Assembly: GCF_001660705.2 (NCBI RefSeq)
Contig: NZ_LYBV02000041.1
Location: forward strand, 21,020-85,019
DNA length: 64,000 nt
Source: Saccharicrinis aurantiacus
Lineage (GTDB): Bacteria; Bacteroidota; Bacteroidia; Bacteroidales; Marinilabiliaceae
Direction of reading: 5' to 3'
The notes beneath the pieces are model-generated. The model saw nothing but the letters and a program-made list of their open reading frames with translations. It was not told where the DNA came from and ran no database searches. A program made the position numbers and the translations under genes. How positions within the stretch are numbered: position 1 is the first letter of the stretch; every line of letters starts with the position of its first letter. Below, piece by piece: positions 1-8,654 of this stretch.

Positions 1-779
1 TTGCTTTTTGCTTGTTCCATAACAAAGTAGTGAATGTGGTCTTGCGCATTTCTACCTGTTTCCTTTTTAAGCAAATCGCTAAGGTAATTTGCCGACATGT
101 TTAGTTCATTGCCACAATACTTTACTGTAGGCACGCCTTGTTTTAACGCCATACCAGTATGGTAATACTTCTTTAGGAGATGCTCAAACTTACTTACTAA
201 ATCTTTATTCAGGTTTTGGCGCGTATAAAACTGGCGGTCGTAAAAACGGGTACAGTAATCCAGTATCTGCTCAATGCTGCCAATAATTAGTTTCTGGCTG
301 TGCTTATCAATGTTGAGGCTATATTCTTTTATTATTTTATCACGCAAGTCTGCCATGATATGTTTTTCATCTTCCGACAAATGAAGTGCTTCGTGAACAT
401 CGTATGAAAAAAATGAATAATCATCCATATGCTCTCCGAGTGGCGATTTTCTAATAAAATCGGGATGAAACATCAAAGACCAGCCTCCGTCTGAATCGTT
501 AAATTCCCATTCGGGTATAGATATAACCTGTCTCGGTTTAAGAAACATCATCGTTCCTTCCTGAAAATCGTATGTATTTCGCCCATAGCCAAACGAAGCG
601 TCGCTATGCATTTTATAAATTATTAGATACATATCGGCAGCAACATTTTTCTCAATCAGTTCCTTGTTTGAATACATGTTTTCGTGATAAAAAACACTTA
701 CTAAAGGATGCTTGGGTTTGTCCAGACCCATAAATTCATGAGCCTCACTAATTGTTTTTAAACGATGTATATTTTTCAT
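1..779 (-). CDS. AraC-family transcriptional regulator, partial (C-terminus cut by window edge)
   Basis: The minus-strand frame is open from an ATG at 779 to base 1, giving 259 codons. The N-terminal ~190 residues look like the cupin-like sensory domain of AraC regulators (motif FLKPRQVISIPEW). From about residue 220 the HTH_18 domain begins (ELNMSANYLSDLLKKETG, then AQDHI), which is the first helix-turn-helix of the AraC fold. The last ~35-40 residues lie outside the window. It is the only regulator next to the oxidoreductase genes that follow, and AraC regulators commonly sit beside SDR/alcohol-dehydrogenase clusters. I infer that it binds the 21-bp-spaced direct repeats at 6111, 7179 and 8285; dimeric AraC proteins favour such spaced direct repeats. 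Family assignment is firm; the targets are inferred. Confidence 0.85.
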   Translation of the reverse strand, partial: MKNIHRLKTISEAHEFMGLDKPKHPLVSVFYHENMYSNKELIEKNVAADMYLIIYKMHSDASFGYGRNTYDFQEGTMMFLKPRQVISIPEWEFNDSDGGWSLMFHPDFIRKSPLGEHMDDYSFFSYDVHEALHLSEDEKHIMADLRDKIIKEYSLNIDKHSQKLIIGSIEQILDYCTRFYDRQFYTRQNLNKDLVSKFEHLLKKYYHTGMALKQGVPTVKYCGNELNMSANYLSDLLKKETGRNAQDHIHYFVMEQAKS

Positions 780-1488
780 TCGATTAGATTTAAAATTTTT
801 AAGGTGTCTCATTGCATGCTCCGCCTTGGCGGATGAACCTGAATAGTTATAAATGCTCGTTTCATAATTTCAAATAAATAACCATTTAAATGGAGGCTCT
901 TTTTTTTATCTCTACAAATATAAATTTAGAAACCCAATTATATCCCAATTCAGAACAGTTAAGAAGAAAAAGGCAATTACAACGATATTTTTTCGATGTG
1001 TTATGCATTCCCCGTAATCCTTTAGGCATATGCGCAGGATTTAACCTTAATATTTATTTGTGAAACTAAGGATAAATAAATCAGACCCGGCATCCATCAT
1101 TTCAAACAGTTCAGAAATCTCTTGAATACCCTGTGCAGATATATTCTTTGCCTTAGACTCTCAGGATGCACCTTCTGTAAATACTACTTCCAATCCATAG
1201 GGTATTATTTCTTTTCCATTCTTTATCTACTAATTGCCATAGGCATATTGAAGCGTTTTTATGGCTAGCCTTTCCACATTGTACCCACGTCCTTAAGTTG
1301 GAACAGCAGATCAAAGTTTTCGTTAGATAATTAAAGTCATAGACCTTGAATTCTGAAAATCGGACTTCATCATTTTATTGAATAGGTCGTTAATGTGGTC
1401 TATGACTTATTGGAATCTTCTTAATATATTAAGTGTTTTGATATAGGACCATTCTACTCTGTATTAGAATATTTACATGCATGTAAAC
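780..1488. other. Gene-poor gap with decayed coding remnants
   Basis: No intact gene is visible. A short palindrome TCCGCC-TT-GGCGGA lies near 821-834, of a kind often dispersed in Bacteroidota. Minus-strand pieces such as AQGIQEISELFEMMD (around 1090-1140) and a second piece around 1330-1410 read like coding sequence but are broken by stops, suggesting a decayed gene I cannot name. AAGTCATAGACC near 1337 and its reverse complement near 1397 form an inverted repeat. A perfect 16-bp palindrome TTTACATGCATGTAAA lies at 1472-1487, immediately after the stop of the next SDR gene. Confidence 0.4.
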
Positions 1489-2226
1489 TTAGACCTCTTG
1501 AACGGTTGGTCTAATAATCAATTCGTTAATATCTACATTTGCAGGTTGATCAATAGCGTAGGCCGCTGCTTTTGCAATAGAAATTGCAGGAATAGCATCT
1601 TTATAAACTTGCTGTATAAATTGTGAAGTTGCCTCATCCGAGCTTCCAAATTGTAGTTCAGATTCAATTAATCCTGGGGTGATTATTGTCGTTCTAATAT
1701 CTTTTCCCACTTCCTTTCTTAAGCCATCGCTAATAGCTCGAACAGCAAATTTCGTCCCACTGTATACAACAGAGCCGGGGTTGACATTAAGACCAGCAAT
1801 AGAAGCAAGATTAATGAAGTGGCCAGAGCTTTGAGCCTGAAATAGTGGTAACGCAGCTGCAATTCCATTGAGGACACCCTTTATATTAACGTCAATCATT
1901 TGATTCCATTCATCAACTTTCAACGCTGCCAAAGGAGCTAAAGGCATTATACCTGCATTATTGATGATGACATCTATTTTGCCGAAAACTTCTACACCTT
2001 TAGCAACAAGTGCCTTTACTTCCTCGATATTTGTTACATCCATCTTTAAGTAGGTAGCTAGCCCTCCCTTAGCTTTAATTTGAGATGCAATGCGTTCCAG
2101 ATTTTCAACTCTACGGGCACCTAAAACTACCGATGCACCTTTTTCTGCTAAATAACGAGCAGTCTCTTCACCTAATCCACTGCTAGCGCCTGTAATTACT
2201 ACTACTTTTCCTTCGATATTATTCAT
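1489..2226 (-). CDS. SDR-family NAD(P)-dependent oxidoreductase
   Basis: This 245-residue classical short-chain dehydrogenase is of normal family length. The glycine-rich cofactor motif TGASSGLG lies at residues ~13-20, NNAG at ~89-92, a catalytic Ser in LASIAG (~142), and the catalytic YSGTK motif at ~154-158. The overall pattern matches NADP-dependent YdfG-like serine/3-hydroxy acid dehydrogenases, but the substrate cannot be read from sequence. The start is preceded by AAAGGAGAAAT, an unusually good Shine-Dalgarno for Bacteroidota, which fixes it. It lies in a minus-strand run of redox genes but has no copy of the 21-bp operator seen upstream of three of its neighbours. Confidence 0.9.
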   Translation of the reverse strand: MNNIEGKVVVITGASSGLGEETARYLAEKGASVVLGARRVENLERIASQIKAKGGLATYLKMDVTNIEEVKALVAKGVEVFGKIDVIINNAGIMPLAPLAALKVDEWNQMIDVNIKGVLNGIAAALPLFQAQSSGHFINLASIAGLNVNPGSVVYSGTKFAVRAISDGLRKEVGKDIRTTIITPGLIESELQFGSSDEATSQFIQQVYKDAIPAISIAKAAAYAIDQPANVDINELIIRPTVQEV

Positions 2227-2491
2227 AATATTTCTCCTTTTTAATTTTTACTAGTTGATTTAAATTTGACCCGCCCGTTTGGCGAGATTATGATCTGATT
2301 TTGGTTTCTTTTATGATTTTTTCCTTTAAGTTATTGAATTTCTTGGGTTACATCAAGTTATGATATCTTGTTAGTGAAAGATTGTGTCTCGATAAAACTT
2401 GTTATACTAGTAGCTACAAATCCATTGTTTTTGATGATGTTATTCACTTCTAACAATGCATATACTTCGATCTTCACATTAGATTCTAATT

Positions 2492-3403
2492 CTAGAATTT
2501 GTAGTTAAAACCAGTTAGTTTTTCCGCAACATTAAACAGCTCTTTTGCTATTGCTTTATCATAAGCATGCGGTTTAGCCTTCACCTTTCCAGGCTTACCT
2601 TTCATGTCGGCAAAACCAGTTGGCCCAAAATAATCTCCACCTTGCACGTTGTTATCCAGTGATGCCATTAACTGAGGCAATGCTGCATTTTCGGGTTTAT
2701 GCGTAACCAAAGGAAGTAGTGGGTAAAGAATGAAATAAAGTGCTTTAGGGATATGTCGTGCCAAATCGGTATTTGAGCCACCAGGATGTGCAGCAACTGC
2801 AATAGTTTTTGAGCCCGCTGCTATAAGACGTCGATTTAGTTCCTGAGCGTGCAACAAACACGCTAATTTACTCTGACTATAAGCTCCCATTCTTGAATAC
2901 GATTTTTCAGCATTCAAATTGTCAAAATCAATCTTCCCACTTTCATGAGCTTTGCTGCTAAGCATTACAATTCTTGACCCGGTGGTGGTGTTCAAAACAT
3001 CTAAAAGCAAACCAGTAAGTACAAAGTGTCCAAAATAATTGGCGCCCATCTGTAATTCAAAATTGTCTTCGGTAACTGAGTAAGGAGTACTCATAACTCC
3101 TGCATTATTCATTAATATATCCTATCGCTTATGCTTAAGCAAAAAGTTATTGGCAAAAGTATGAACCGACTTTAAACTAGATAAATCTAGTGTCATAATC
3201 TCCAGTTTTGCTTTCGGAGCTTTTTGCAAAATAGCTTGCTTCGCTTTTTCTGCTTTCTCCGCATTTCGGCACGCCATAACTACGGTAGCATCTTTTTTAG
3301 CCAGAGCAAGTGTTGCTTCATAACCCAGGCCTGCATTTGCTCCTGTAACTATTACTGTTTTGTTGGATAAAGAACCAACATTCTTCATTGACCAATTTTC
3401 CAT
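2492..3403 (-). pseudogene. SDR-family oxidoreductase interrupted by one in-frame TAG
   Basis: Two ORFs (3122-3403 and 2492-3112) lie in the same frame and together spell one ~303-residue SDR of the retinol dehydrogenase-like type. The first part carries TGANAGLG and ends KHKR; a TAG at 3124-3122 follows, then [10 protein letters not shown] continues without loss. NNAG, LSS and the catalytic YSQSK motif are intact. Relatives usually have a hydrophobic residue where the stop is (R-x-DIL), so one base change such as TTG to TAG explains it. Likely a recent pseudogene; sequencing error or amber readthrough are alternatives. Confidence 0.8.
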
Positions 3404-3469
3404 CTGATTAAACTTTTTGATATTATTACCTGACTAACACAATTTTCAATTATATTACTGTGAGTGCAT

Positions 3470-3613
3470 TTAGAATACGGAATCGATGCTTTCTTTACCA
3501 CTAAAAAGTTCGTAAATGTTGCCTTTGGTATTTTCGTTCTTTCGCAGTAGGTCGACCAAAATTTTTCCAATCTGACCGCCAGCTCCAATTATTAATGTTT
3601 TATTCGTCATCAT
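3470..3613 (-). pseudogene. Internally deleted NAD(P)-binding oxidoreductase remnant (47 codons)
   Basis: From ATG at 3613 the frame reads an N-terminal Rossmann start (TLIIGAGGQIGKILVDLL), then passes directly to GNIYELFSGKESIDSVF and stops. The first part is the start of an atypical SDR/NmrA-type NAD(P)H-binding protein, normally ~210-290 residues. The second part resembles the typical C-terminal end of that family (a YELFSG strand followed by a short helix). Read together this is a gene with most of its middle deleted in frame. Functional annotation is not justified. Confidence 0.5.
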
Positions 3614-3629
3614 TCATTAAAATTTTTGT

Positions 3630-4748
3630 TTAGCTCTGAGCTTGCATCATCTCCCTATATTCCTGCTGTTTTTCCTTGCTTAGGTTAAAGAAACACTCAA
3701 TTCCGTTGGGATTAAAGCAACTGTTACACGCAATACACTTTGCTTTTGTTCCATCTCCATTCTTCCATCGTTTAACCAAATCAGATTCCCTCACTAAAGC
3801 ACGACTCATTGAGAAAGCTTCAATTTTTGTTTCCGAAAGAATGTTGTTCATTTCATCAAGATCTCTTAATCCGCCCACAAGAATTATAGGTGTATCTACT
3901 TTTTCGCTAAGCTTTTTGGCTGCATCAAGATGATAGGCTGCATATTTTTTTGACCGCGCTGAACTATGAATCCCTGCCATTGAACCACCACTAACTTCTA
4001 TGGCGTCAATTCCATTTGCTGCAAGTTGCTCGCCAATTACCAGAAATTCTTTTTCGTTTAAACCTTTATTGTCCACTTCAAAATCGGTACTGCTTAGCTT
4101 TATCCACACCGGATAGTTTTTGCCACAGGTACTTTTTATTTCGCTTAAAATATCAAGTACAATTTTCATTCTACCATTTACATCACCGCCATACTCATCT
4201 GTACGTTGGTTGTACAAAGGGCTCATAAATTTGTTAAGCATGTAACCGTGTGCACCATGAATTTGCACGCCATCAAACCCTGCTTCTTTGGCATAGGCAG
4301 CTGCCTGTCCAAACTCTTTTACAAACTCCTGAATTTGTTCTTTCGAAAAGGCTGTGGCTTTAATACCGTTCATCGGGTCGGTATATTCAGATGGGCCATA
4401 AACAGTACCTTCCGGTTGAAAATATAACTGCGTGCTTGCATGATTAATTTGAGCTACCATTTTTGTTCCGTAGCCGTGAGCCATATCGGTTACTTTCTTA
4501 AACTCGGCTACCGTATCAGCACCTAATTCAAGTGAGTTTCCCGCGTAATGGTCCGACTTTGAAAATGCCATGTAACCCATTATAATCGTCCCAACTTCAC
4601 CTTTGCTAAGGTCTTCGTATTTATTAAATATTGCTTTATTGGGAATAAAGTTTTCTGCATTCGGGTCGTTTGTAGCCGAACGTATAAATCTGTTTTTTAC
4701 TTCGATACCACCTAGTAATGAGGTGTTAAATACTTCTTTTGCATTCAT
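3630..4748 (-). CDS. NADH:flavin oxidoreductase, old yellow enzyme family
   Basis: A 372-residue protein of the usual single-domain OYE length. It has the FMN-binding TIM-barrel pattern: N-terminal NRFIRSAT, then GFDGVQIHGAHGYMLNKF (~residues 160-177), where the paired His residues are expected to contact the flavin or substrate, then SPLYNQRTDEYGG, and a late phosphate-binding LVGGLRD. The C-terminal CIACNSCFN resembles the cysteine-containing tail of the larger 2,4-dienoyl-CoA reductase branch, but the Fe-S/NAD(P)H domain is absent. Such enzymes reduce activated C=C bonds of enones, quinones or nitro compounds using NAD(P)H. It sits among SDRs, consistent with detoxification of reactive carbonyls; the physiological substrate is unknown. 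Confidence 0.88.
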   Translation of the reverse strand: MNAKEVFNTSLLGGIEVKNRFIRSATNDPNAENFIPNKAIFNKYEDLSKGEVGTIIMGYMAFSKSDHYAGNSLELGADTVAEFKKVTDMAHGYGTKMVAQINHASTQLYFQPEGTVYGPSEYTDPMNGIKATAFSKEQIQEFVKEFGQAAAYAKEAGFDGVQIHGAHGYMLNKFMSPLYNQRTDEYGGDVNGRMKIVLDILSEIKSTCGKNYPVWIKLSSTDFEVDNKGLNEKEFLVIGEQLAANGIDAIEVSGGSMAGIHSSARSKKYAAYHLDAAKKLSEKVDTPIILVGGLRDLDEMNNILSETKIEAFSMSRALVRESDLVKRWKNGDGTKAKCIACNSCFNPNGIECFFNLSKEKQQEYREMMQAQS

Positions 4749-4762
4749 TTTATTATCTATTA

Positions 4763-4852
4763 TTATGCGAATTGTTTGTTGTCGGTAATGAACATTGCAT
4801 CATTTAACTTTATACGATTGGCAAGCAGTTCAGCAACGTCGACTTCTTTCAT
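4763..4852 (-). pseudogene. C-terminal remnant of an SDR gene
   Basis: A 29-codon reading frame ends with VAELLANRIKLNDAMF and a stop. It is clearly homologous to the C-terminus of the intact SDR at 6192-7004 (VELLANRRKLNDKMF), so this is the last ~25 codons of a lost paralogue. No Rossmann or catalytic part remains nearby. Confidence 0.6.
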
Positions 4853-4905
4853 TAAGTTGATTGTTCCACCTGAGTAAACACAGAATGTTTATTTTGAAAC
4901 ACCCA

Positions 4906-6054
4906 TTAATACATTTCCTTTAGTAACTCTAATGCTTCATCAACTGTGAACTTTCTAGGAGTTGCCATCAAAAGAACTTGCTCATTCATAGTAGCCTCTG
5001 CTAAAGTTTTTAAGTCATCTTTTTTAACCCCAGTTTCACTAAGCGTTGGAATATTGAGTTTTTTATTAAGTTCCTTTAACTCGTTTACTACTATTTTAGA
5101 TGCTTCTTCAGCGCTTAAATTGGCAATATCTAATCCCATTACTAAACCAATCTCTTTTACTGCTTTAGCTGAGCTAACTGAGTTAAATTTTACTCCATAC
5201 GGAAGTGCAATTGCATTAGCTACTCCATGCGGTATTTTATGGTATGCGCTAAATGGATGTGCAAAGGCGTGTACCAACCCAAGTCCGCCATTACCGAACG
5301 CAATTCCGGCCATCGAACTTCCCAGCATTACATTTGCTCTCGCGTCCTTATTCGCCCCATCTTCATAAACAGTTACTAAGTTTTTATATATTAACTCTAT
5401 CGCTTTTAAAGCAAATTGATCAGTCAAAATATTTTTACCTAATGAAAGATAGGCTTCAATTGCATGAGTCAGCGCATCTATTCCTGTAGATGCTGTAATG
5501 GATGCTGGTAACGAATAAGTTAATTCAGGATCTATTAAAGCTATTGCAGGTAGGGCTTGTGGTCCTCCAACAATAAATTTTCTTTTTTCTTTGGCATTAG
5601 ATATTATTGAAAATGCCGTAACCTCACTACCTGTCCCTGATGTGGTTGGAATAGCAATTAAGGGTTTCGTAGGCAAAACAGGTACACTGAAGTCCTCATA
5701 TTGGTTTATTGGCGATGGATTAGTCAAAAGCATGTTGACTGCTTTTGCAGTATCCATTGGACTTCCTCCTCCTATTGCAATTATTGCGTCAACTTCAGCA
5801 ACTCTACCTATCTCAGCAGCTTTCTCAACTGTAATATCTGAGGGATTTGCTTCTACACCTCCGAATTCTGTAACTTTAAGATTCGCTCCATTCAAGTTAG
5901 TAATTATATCATCAACTATTCCGGTAGATTTGACACCCTGGTCATAAATAACAAATACCTTTTCAGCTCCTAGGCTTTTTACTATTTCACCAATTTTTTG
6001 TGATTCACCTTCGCCGAATATAATTTGTGGTCCTATTCCAAATGTAAAATTCAT
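4906..6054 (-). CDS. Iron-containing alcohol dehydrogenase
   Basis: A 382-residue type III (Fe-dependent) alcohol dehydrogenase of normal length. The NAD-binding GGGSPMDTAK motif is near residue 95, followed by PTTSGTGSE (~140) and the metal-ligand region with GIDALTHAIEAY, HAFAHPFSAYHKIPHG (His ligands) at ~190-275. Likely reaction: NAD(P)-linked interconversion of a primary alcohol or diol with its aldehyde. I place the start at 6054 rather than an in-frame TTG further upstream, because that TTG is inside the TACATTTG -7 promoter box (6089-6082). The leader is A-rich (AAAAAAGAAAAAC) before ATG. The promoter carries the shared tandem operator at 6111-6145. Confidence 0.9.
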   Translation of the reverse strand: MNFTFGIGPQIIFGEGESQKIGEIVKSLGAEKVFVIYDQGVKSTGIVDDIITNLNGANLKVTEFGGVEANPSDITVEKAAEIGRVAEVDAIIAIGGGSPMDTAKAVNMLLTNPSPINQYEDFSVPVLPTKPLIAIPTTSGTGSEVTAFSIISNAKEKRKFIVGGPQALPAIALIDPELTYSLPASITASTGIDALTHAIEAYLSLGKNILTDQFALKAIELIYKNLVTVYEDGANKDARANVMLGSSMAGIAFGNGGLGLVHAFAHPFSAYHKIPHGVANAIALPYGVKFNSVSSAKAVKEIGLVMGLDIANLSAEEASKIVVNELKELNKKLNIPTLSETGVKKDDLKTLAEATMNEQVLLMATPRKFTVDEALELLKEMY

Positions 6055-6081
6055 GTTTTTCTTTTTTAAATTAATATTATA

Positions 6082-6145
6082 CAAATGTAGGTAGCCCTAA
6101 TAGCCTCAGTGTATACTAATTACAAAAACCTGTATACTAATTACT
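6082..6145 (-). promoter_or_regulatory. Promoter and tandem operator upstream of the iron alcohol dehydrogenase
   Basis: On the minus strand the Bacteroidota -7 box TACATTTG lies at 6089-6082. Two direct repeats of GTATACTAATTAC (plus-strand reading) start at 6111 and 6132, exactly 21 bp (two helical turns) apart, and the nearer one begins 22 nt from the -7 box. The same geometry recurs at 7150-7213 and 8256-8319. Confidence 0.65.
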
Positions 6146-6191
6146 AATTGTGTGATTAATCGAGGGATCCTACTTATATCTTGCTATCTAT

Positions 6192-7004
6192 TTAATAGCC
6201 AAATTGTTGTTTGATACGCGCAATAAACATCTTATCATTTAACTTTCTCCGATTGGCAAGTAATTCTACGGCATCTGCACCAGCTTCGTATCTTAAGGTG
6301 TTTGTTCCGTCGGTAACAGCCGCATAAATTTGTTTGGTTACCACAATTGGAGGTGACGAAATATTACCTACACTGTTATGAAATTTCATCAGTTTTTCTA
6401 TTGCAGGCTGGTATTCTAACATGGTTTCATCGTTATTAAAATCGAAGGAACGCCCGCCAAAGTCAGTTGCAATAATACCTGGTTCAATAATTTTCACTTT
6501 AATTCCAATAGGCTCCAACTCAAAGTGTAATGATTCGGAAATACCTTCGATAGCGAATTTTGTTCCATGATAAAGCGAGCCCAATGGGAAAGTTGTTTTA
6601 CCTCCAATAGATGAGATATTAATAATAACACCATCTTTGTTGGCTCTGAAATGGGGAAGAAGTGCACGGGTAACATCTAACACTCCAATAATATTAGTAT
6701 TTAGTTGGCGAATCATTTTTTCTCTTGTGAAAGCCTCCAGCGGACCAAAAGCTCCATAACCGGCATTGTTTAGTAAAACATCAATTTTACCAAATCTCTC
6801 AATCCCTTCTTTTACAGCATTGTCAATTGATTCCAGGTTGGTAACATCTAAGCGGGTTACCAAAGTATTTTCTAGTTTGATAAGCTCTTCTTCCTTTTCA
6901 GGAGTTCGCATGGTTGCAATTACGTTCCATCCTTTTTTGTTGAAATACTTTGCTGTGGTTTTCCCGATTCCGGAGCTTGCACCAGTAATTAATATTGTTT
7001 TCAT
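6192..7004 (-). CDS. SDR-family oxidoreductase
   Basis: A 270-residue classical SDR. TGASSGIG at residues ~7-14 binds the cofactor, NNAG is at ~84, ISSIGG holds the catalytic Ser near 131, and YHGTK (~144-148) is the catalytic Tyr/Lys pair. The length and C-terminal extension resemble 17-beta-hydroxysteroid dehydrogenase-like SDRs commonly annotated in Bacteroidota, but substrate is unknown. It is separated from its promoter (-7 box at 7157-7150) by a ~140-nt leader that contains a tiny ORF, see below. It is closely related to the remnant at 4763-4852, evidence of local duplication and loss. Confidence 0.9.
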   Translation of the reverse strand: MKTILITGASSGIGKTTAKYFNKKGWNVIATMRTPEKEEELIKLENTLVTRLDVTNLESIDNAVKEGIERFGKIDVLLNNAGYGAFGPLEAFTREKMIRQLNTNIIGVLDVTRALLPHFRANKDGVIINISSIGGKTTFPLGSLYHGTKFAIEGISESLHFELEPIGIKVKIIEPGIIATDFGGRSFDFNNDETMLEYQPAIEKLMKFHNSVGNISSPPIVVTKQIYAAVTDGTNTLRYEAGADAVELLANRRKLNDKMFIARIKQQFGY

Positions 7005-7149
7005 GTTTAAATTTTTTTGATTTCTGTATGTTCAAAGTTTTGAAGACATTCAGGAACTCCCATAAATTTTAATCATTCTTCTATGTTAATTTAGAATGAT
7101 AAAAATTCATGTTCGTTTCATTTTGTATTGTTTAAAAATTTAACTGATA
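7005..7149 (-). other. Long leader with relic start codon between promoter and SDR gene
   Basis: Just downstream of the -7 box, the sequence TTTTGTATCAG...AATACAAAATGAAA is nearly identical to the promoter-start junction of the SDR at 7358-8227, where that ATG begins the real gene. Here the ATG at 7121 opens only a 4-codon ORF (MKRT stop). An inverted repeat ATCATTCT...AGAATGAT follows. It looks as if the gene originally served by this promoter was lost and the next SDR fused to it. Confidence 0.4.
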
Positions 7150-7213
7150 CAAAAATACTGACGAAATACTTCGTGGATGTATAGTAATTACAGGGTGTTG
7201 TATACTAATTACA
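7150..7213 (-). promoter_or_regulatory. Promoter and tandem operator of the SDR at 6192-7004
   Basis: The -7 box TATTTTTG is at 7157-7150. Direct repeats GTATAGTAATTACA (7179) and GTATACTAATTACA (7200) are 21 bp apart; the nearer begins 22 nt from the -7 box, as at the other two promoters. This places the operator over the -30 to -65 zone, suited to a class II activator such as an AraC protein. Confidence 0.65.
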
Positions 7214-7357
7214 GAATAAGGAAATCATTGCTTCAAAAAAAAATCACAGTAATAATAAAAGATATTACTGTGATTTTTGAAATAACGTTACCTATTAAAA
7301 GATTGAATTATAAATAAGGATATAATTTTATCAGCTTCAAATTAGATAATCACTATT

Positions 7358-8227
7358 CTAATTTACTTTTGTTTCTAGTAAATAATCCATTTTGTACGCT
7401 TGCAAGGAACCATCTTGTATTGGTTGCGTTAATTCATTAACCTTATCTGCTCCTAGTGGTAGTCCAACAGTGGTTCTTGTAGGTCTGGAGCCTTGAGGCA
7501 TTTCAGCAAGTTTCAAATAAGCCTCAGCAACTAAATTAGGCTGAGGGAAACCGTCTGATTGTAATAAGGTAGCAACCCCTTCCATCATACCTCCAAAAAT
7601 TGCTTGCACCTCAGAATACTCTTCTACAATTTCCGTTCTTGCTTCAGGTGAGAATGAACCAACCAAGTTTGTTCCAAATGGTCCTGGTTCAACTAAAATA
7701 GTTTCTACACCGGTAGGAGCCAATTCATATTTTAAACTTTGTGTGTAAGCCTCTATAGCAGCTTTAGATGCACCGTAAGTTGCTGCAAAAGGAGCAAATA
7801 CTCTACCATAGGCAGATGTTGTATTAATGATTAGTCCCTTTCCTTCTTTACGCATATTTGGTAATACTGCTTGGGTGGTTCTAATTATACCATAATAGTT
7901 TACATTCATCAATTGATTTGCCTGATCAATGCTAAAGGCTTCTGCAATACCCATATGCATAATACCAGCATTGTTTATTAGTACATCAATTGTACCTACT
8001 TCATTAATTATGCTGTCCATTGCAACTTTTACCGACTCGTCATCTGCAACGTCGGTGTCCACCACTTTAATATTCGAAGAATATTTTTCCAGTTCTTGTT
8101 TCTTTTCAGAATTGCGTCCTTCTGGATTTCTCATTGTTGCATAAACCTTGTAACCCTTGTCTGCAAATAGCTTTGCTGAGAGATATCCAAATCCGTTACT
8201 GCTTCCTGTGATTATTACATTTTTCAT
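7358..8227 (-). CDS. SDR-family oxidoreductase
   Basis: A 289-residue classical SDR with TGSSNGFG as cofactor motif (residues ~7-14; note the substitution of the usual final GIG by GFG), a cofactor-selecting TMRNP, NNAG at ~87, TTSAYG carrying the catalytic Ser (~135), and YGASK (~150-154) as Tyr/Lys pair. It starts with ATG at 8227, ~25 nt after the predicted transcription start. It has its own promoter and tandem operator at 8256-8319. Substrate unknown; belongs with the two neighbours to the presumed AraC-controlled redox regulon. Confidence 0.9.
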   Translation of the reverse strand: MKNVIITGSSNGFGYLSAKLFADKGYKVYATMRNPEGRNSEKKQELEKYSSNIKVVDTDVADDESVKVAMDSIINEVGTIDVLINNAGIMHMGIAEAFSIDQANQLMNVNYYGIIRTTQAVLPNMRKEGKGLIINTTSAYGRVFAPFAATYGASKAAIEAYTQSLKYELAPTGVETILVEPGPFGTNLVGSFSPEARTEIVEEYSEVQAIFGGMMEGVATLLQSDGFPQPNLVAEAYLKLAEMPQGSRPTRTTVGLPLGADKVNELTQPIQDGSLQAYKMDYLLETKVN

Positions 8228-8255
8228 TTTGTATTCTTTAAAAATTTATCTGATA

Positions 8256-8319
8256 CAAAACTACAGCTAGTAGACTCCGCTACTGTATAGCAATTACAGG
8301 ATGTTGTATACTAATTACA
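8256..8319 (-). promoter_or_regulatory. Promoter and tandem operator of the SDR at 7358-8227
   Basis: The -7 box TAGTTTTG is at 8263-8256. Direct repeats GTATAGCAATTACA (8285) and GTATACTAATTACA (8306) are again 21 bp apart and begin 22 nt upstream of the -7 box. Confidence 0.65.
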
Positions 8320-8654
8320 GAAAAACAAAAAAAATAGTATTTCTACCAGCGTTATTACTTATCTCGTTAAGGTTTATTTTAAATCGTAATCAAATTCACA
8401 TCCGGTTTTTAATATAACAGGTTAGTTTGCACATATACTTTTTTGTAACTTCTAGTGCTTTAAAAGAATGCTACATTCTTTTATCAGATTGTATTAAAAA
8501 AACAAGTTCTGTATTTTTTTTCTTCATCCAACGATTTCATAAACCCTTTCCAACCTGACAGAAATTAATGTACGACCGCCAGAACCTACCAACTATGATT
8601 TGGAATATCGATGGTACTTTGCTCTTAGTTGATACTTATTTAACGTTAATAAGA
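8320..8654. other. Intergenic stretch, no gene seen
   Basis: AT-rich sequence between the SDR promoter and the TfoX-like gene. A short plus-strand open piece (NLTEINVRPPEPTNYD, around 8550-8600) reads like coding sequence but has no start and I cannot identify it; it may be a gene relic. Confidence 0.3.

Noticed and set aside
3385..3588. 67-codon minus-strand ORF overlapping the SDR start
   Set aside because: It runs in a different frame through the remnant at 3470-3613, whose Rossmann motif shows the real frame.
6055..6084. Longer N-terminus of the iron alcohol dehydrogenase (TTG at 6084)
   Set aside because: The TTG lies inside the TACATTTG promoter box, so it would not be transcribed as a start codon.
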